A DNA stretch of 8,425 nucleotides from CAG-791 sp964386925 (GTDB taxonomy: Bacteria; Bacillota; Clostridia; Lachnospirales; Lachnospiraceae). Location: the NCBI GenBank assembly GCA_964386925.1, contig CAYLUU010000100.1, positions 1 to 8,425 of the forward strand, in the 5' to 3' direction. Below the pieces are notes generated by a model. It worked only from the letters and a program-made list of their open reading frames with translations, did not search any database and was not told the origin of the DNA. Made by a program: the position numbers and the translations under genes. Shown piece after piece: positions 6,599-8,425 of the stretch (its first letter is position 1; each line of letters begins with the position of its first letter).

Positions 6599-7483
6599 TT
6601 AGTATGTAATCACTTCGCAGCCGGTCTCGGTTACCAGAACCTGTACCTCGCGCTGCGCAGAGGGCTTGCCGTCCGCCGTGTAGATGGACCAGCCGTTGTC
6701 TTCATCCTGGAAAATCTCGTCCGTTCCCATATTGACCATGGGCTCAATCGTAAAGCACATTCCCGGAACCATCAGCATTTCCGTTCCCGGCTTCGACACA
6801 TAGCTGACATACGGATCTTCATGGAACTCAAGTCCGCAGCCATGACCGCCGATTTCCTTTACGATGGTATATCCATTGTCCAATGCATGCTGGTGTACCG
6901 CATGTCCCATGTCTCCCAGGAAGGTCCAGGGCTTCACCATTTCGATGCCCTTCTCCACGCATTCATACGTAACCTTCACGAGCTTCTTCCAGTCCTCGCG
7001 GACATTGCCCAGCATATACATACGGGAAGAATCTGAAAAATAACCATTCAGGATTGTGGAGCAATCGACATTAACGATGTCGCCGTCCTGCAGCACGACA
7101 TCCTTGCTGGGGATGCCATGGCAAACCTGATCGTTCACCGAGGTGCAGACGCTCTTCGGATAACCTTCATAATGAAGATCTGCCGGAATACCGCCCATCT
7201 TAACGGTCGTGTTGTACACGATATCATCAATTTCCTGCGTCGTCATACCGATATGAATCTTGTCCTGAACCTCATCCAGAACGGCGATGTTGATCTTCGC
7301 GCTCGCCTTGATTCCTTCGATGTCCTTCTCTGTCTTAATGATGCTCCGATCCGGCACGATGTGTCCTTTCAGCTCGTACTCCCGGATTCTGTCATCAAAG
7401 CTCATGTGGCAGGTCTTATACTTCCTGCCGCTGCCGCACCAGCACGCTGCGTTGCGGTCCAGCTTGGTCATATGCTGTGCCAT
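6599..7483 (-). CDS. map: Type I methionine aminopeptidase with SEC-C zinc motif
   Basis: This enzyme removes the initiator methionine from nascent proteins at the ribosome. From the ATG at 7483 it is 294 aa. The N-terminus carries a SEC-C motif CWCGSGRKYKTCH (C14, C16, C25, H26), as in longer bacterial type I forms. The pita-bread catalytic domain follows, with H122 (VCHGIP) and the five metal ligands D140 (VNVDCS), D151 (FSDSSR), H214 (GGHGCG), E247 (FTIEP) and E279 (SAQREVQVL). Start choice is uncertain. The frame is open to an ATG at 7570, but those 29 extra residues do not look like the family. The ATG at 7471 would start MTKLDRN, close to many homologues. The ATG at 7483 has GGAAGG upstream, at a long 12-nt spacing. 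It lies between rpe and metG, fitting a co-expressed protein-synthesis unit. Confidence 0.93.
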   Translation of the reverse strand: MAQHMTKLDRNAACWCGSGRKYKTCHMSFDDRIREYELKGHIVPDRSIIKTEKDIEGIKASAKINIAVLDEVQDKIHIGMTTQEIDDIVYNTTVKMGGIPADLHYEGYPKSVCTSVNDQVCHGIPSKDVVLQDGDIVNVDCSTILNGYFSDSSRMYMLGNVREDWKKLVKVTYECVEKGIEMVKPWTFLGDMGHAVHQHALDNGYTIVKEIGGHGCGLEFHEDPYVSYVSKPGTEMLMVPGMCFTIEPMVNMGTDEIFQDEDNGWSIYTADGKPSAQREVQVLVTETGCEVITY

Positions 7484-7607
7484 CTCTGCTGTCGTCCTTC
7501 CTATCGTGATAGATCTGCTGTGTCGTCTCGGGGTATCCACAGGGAACCGCTGAAAACAGGTGTCTGCCATCCAGCCTTCATCCCATCGTTACAGCCCCGT
7601 TCAATCG

Positions 7608-8291
7608 CTACTGCGGTCGCTCCAGGCACCCTTCCGAGCGTTCCCGGAAGTGTTCCATGAATGCTGTCGTATTCTCTCCCACGTCTCCGTGATAAATTGC
7701 AGAACCGGCCACGATTACATTGGCTCCGGCATCCAGTACAACGTCCACGTTGTCGCGGACAATGCCGCCGTCTACCTCAATGTCTGTGTCCAGATTCAGA
7801 TTGTTCAGGAGTGCTCTGGCTTCACGGATCTTGCGTGTGCTCGTCTCAATGTATTTCTGCCCGCCAAAGCCAGGCTCCACCGTCATGACGAGCAGCATAT
7901 CAATTCGCTCTACATAGGGCAGAATCTCCTGGATCGGCGTGAATGGCTTGATAGCCAGTCCCACTCTTTTGCCTTGCTCGCGGATGGCTGCAATGACCGC
8001 TCCGACATCCGGTGCCGCTTCCACATGAAAGGTAATGCTGTCCGCCCCGCAGTCCGCGAAATTCTTAATATAGCGTTCCGGGTCCTTCACCATCAGGTGA
8101 ACATCGAAAAACTGATCCGTCTCCTTCCGGATACTGCGGATCACCGGCATGCCGAAGGAAATGGAAGGTACGAACATGCCGTCCATAACATCGATGTGCA
8201 CCCACGGTGCACCGGCCTTTCGGGTTGCCTGGATCTGATCGCCGAGATGATTGAAATCGGCTGCAAGTATCGAAGGAGATAGCTTGATCAT
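7608..8291 (-). CDS. rpe: Ribulose-phosphate 3-epimerase
   Basis: This 227-aa TIM-barrel enzyme interconverts ribulose 5-phosphate and xylulose 5-phosphate in the pentose phosphate pathway. The N-terminal signature LSPSILAADF (4-13) includes S7, which is near the substrate in known structures. The metal ligands are visible as H32 and D34 in HIDVMDGMFVP, H65 in DVHLMV, and D174 in EVDGG. The phosphate-binding loops are MTVEPGFGGQ (136-145), the GG at 175-176 and AGSAIY (195-200). Length is typical. The ATG at 8291 is preceded by AGGGGG at a short 4-nt spacing. It is the first visible gene of the operon and lies 124 nt ahead of map (37 nt if map starts at 7570). In many Firmicutes rpe lies near rsgA and thiN, which are not in this window. 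Confidence 0.96.
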   Translation of the reverse strand: MIKLSPSILAADFNHLGDQIQATRKAGAPWVHIDVMDGMFVPSISFGMPVIRSIRKETDQFFDVHLMVKDPERYIKNFADCGADSITFHVEAAPDVGAVIAAIREQGKRVGLAIKPFTPIQEILPYVERIDMLLVMTVEPGFGGQKYIETSTRKIREARALLNNLNLDTDIEVDGGIVRDNVDVVLDAGANVIVAGSAIYHGDVGENTTAFMEHFRERSEGCLERPQ

Positions 8292-8354
8292 ATGTCCCCC
8301 TGTCTCCGCCCTTCATTGGGCAGATCCGGTATACGCTTTTCCAATACATCGATA

Positions 8355-8384
8355 ACCCGGGGCTCCTGTGACAGAGTCCCGGGT
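8355..8384. other. Strong hairpin upstream of rpe
   Basis: ACCCGGGGCTC (8355-8365) and GAGTCCCGGGT (8374-8384) form an 11-bp stem with one G-T wobble and an 8-nt loop. On the minus strand the stem is followed by TTATCG and on the plus strand by CTTATG, so neither side has a clear U-run. It may be a weak terminator of the gene beyond the right edge, or a structured part of the rpe leader. Confidence 0.5.
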
Positions 8385-8392
8385 CTTATGAT

Positions 8393-8406
8393 ACCACAAG
8401 TGTGGT
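8393..8406. promoter_or_regulatory. Short dyad, possible operator upstream of rpe
   Basis: ACCACA (8393-8398) and TGTGGT (8401-8406) form a 6+2+6 inverted repeat, a size typical for a dimeric regulator site. On the minus strand it is followed directly by TATCAT, a five-of-six match to a -10 element, but I find no good -35 at the proper distance. The site lies about 100 nt upstream of rpe. Operator function is a guess. Confidence 0.25.
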
Positions 8407-8425
8407 CCCTATTCCGAATTCATTC

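Noticed and set aside
6599..7570. Longest form of map with 29 extra N-terminal residues
   Set aside because: The extra residues are Arg/Thr-rich and unlike family N-termini. The start at 7483 or 7471 fits the SEC-C form better, although the longer form is not excluded.

Overview
The window reads as chromosomal DNA of a Gram-positive anaerobe of the Clostridia, most likely Lachnospiraceae-like. This is an inference from gene content: a long methionyl-tRNA synthetase with a C-terminal tRNA-binding domain, a methionine aminopeptidase with an N-terminal SEC-C zinc motif, a YesL/DUF624 membrane protein, and a UgpC/MsmK-type sugar ABC ATPase next to a CdaR/PucR-type regulator. AGGAGG-like ribosome sites and intrinsic terminators also fit. 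GC content looks mid-range. All supportable genes lie on the minus strand, so transcription runs from right to left.

Right part (8291 to 3158): a probable operon in the order rpe (ribulose-phosphate 3-epimerase), map (type I methionine aminopeptidase), metG (methionyl-tRNA synthetase), a secreted Ala/Glu-rich protein of unknown function, and a YesL-family membrane protein. map and metG are 13 nt apart. The unknown gene overlaps the end of metG by 7 nt if its SD-supported TTG start is used. Upstream of rpe (8292-8425) there is no gene, only two inverted repeats. The metG-distal part carries an imperfect hairpin in the gap before yesL, and a long G/C-armed hairpin with a U-run after yesL that looks like the operon terminator.

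Middle part (2949 to 1837): a single-gene unit for the energising ATPase of carbohydrate ABC importers. No permease or binding protein lies beside it, which suggests an ATPase shared by several importers. It ends in a strong 14-bp stem terminator.

Left part (1836 to 1): a 415-nt gap holding that terminator, a plausible sigma-A promoter and a possible 85-codon small ORF. Then comes a CdaR/PucR-type regulator of 362 aa, closed by a clear terminator at 226-262. The last 225 nt at the left edge show no supportable gene.

Most of the window is housekeeping. I see no defence system, mobile element, CRISPR array, rRNA or tRNA. The items worth a second look are the translationally coupled secreted protein behind metG, the terminator/promoter overlap in front of ugpC, the hairpin before yesL, and the possible small ORF ahead of the regulator.
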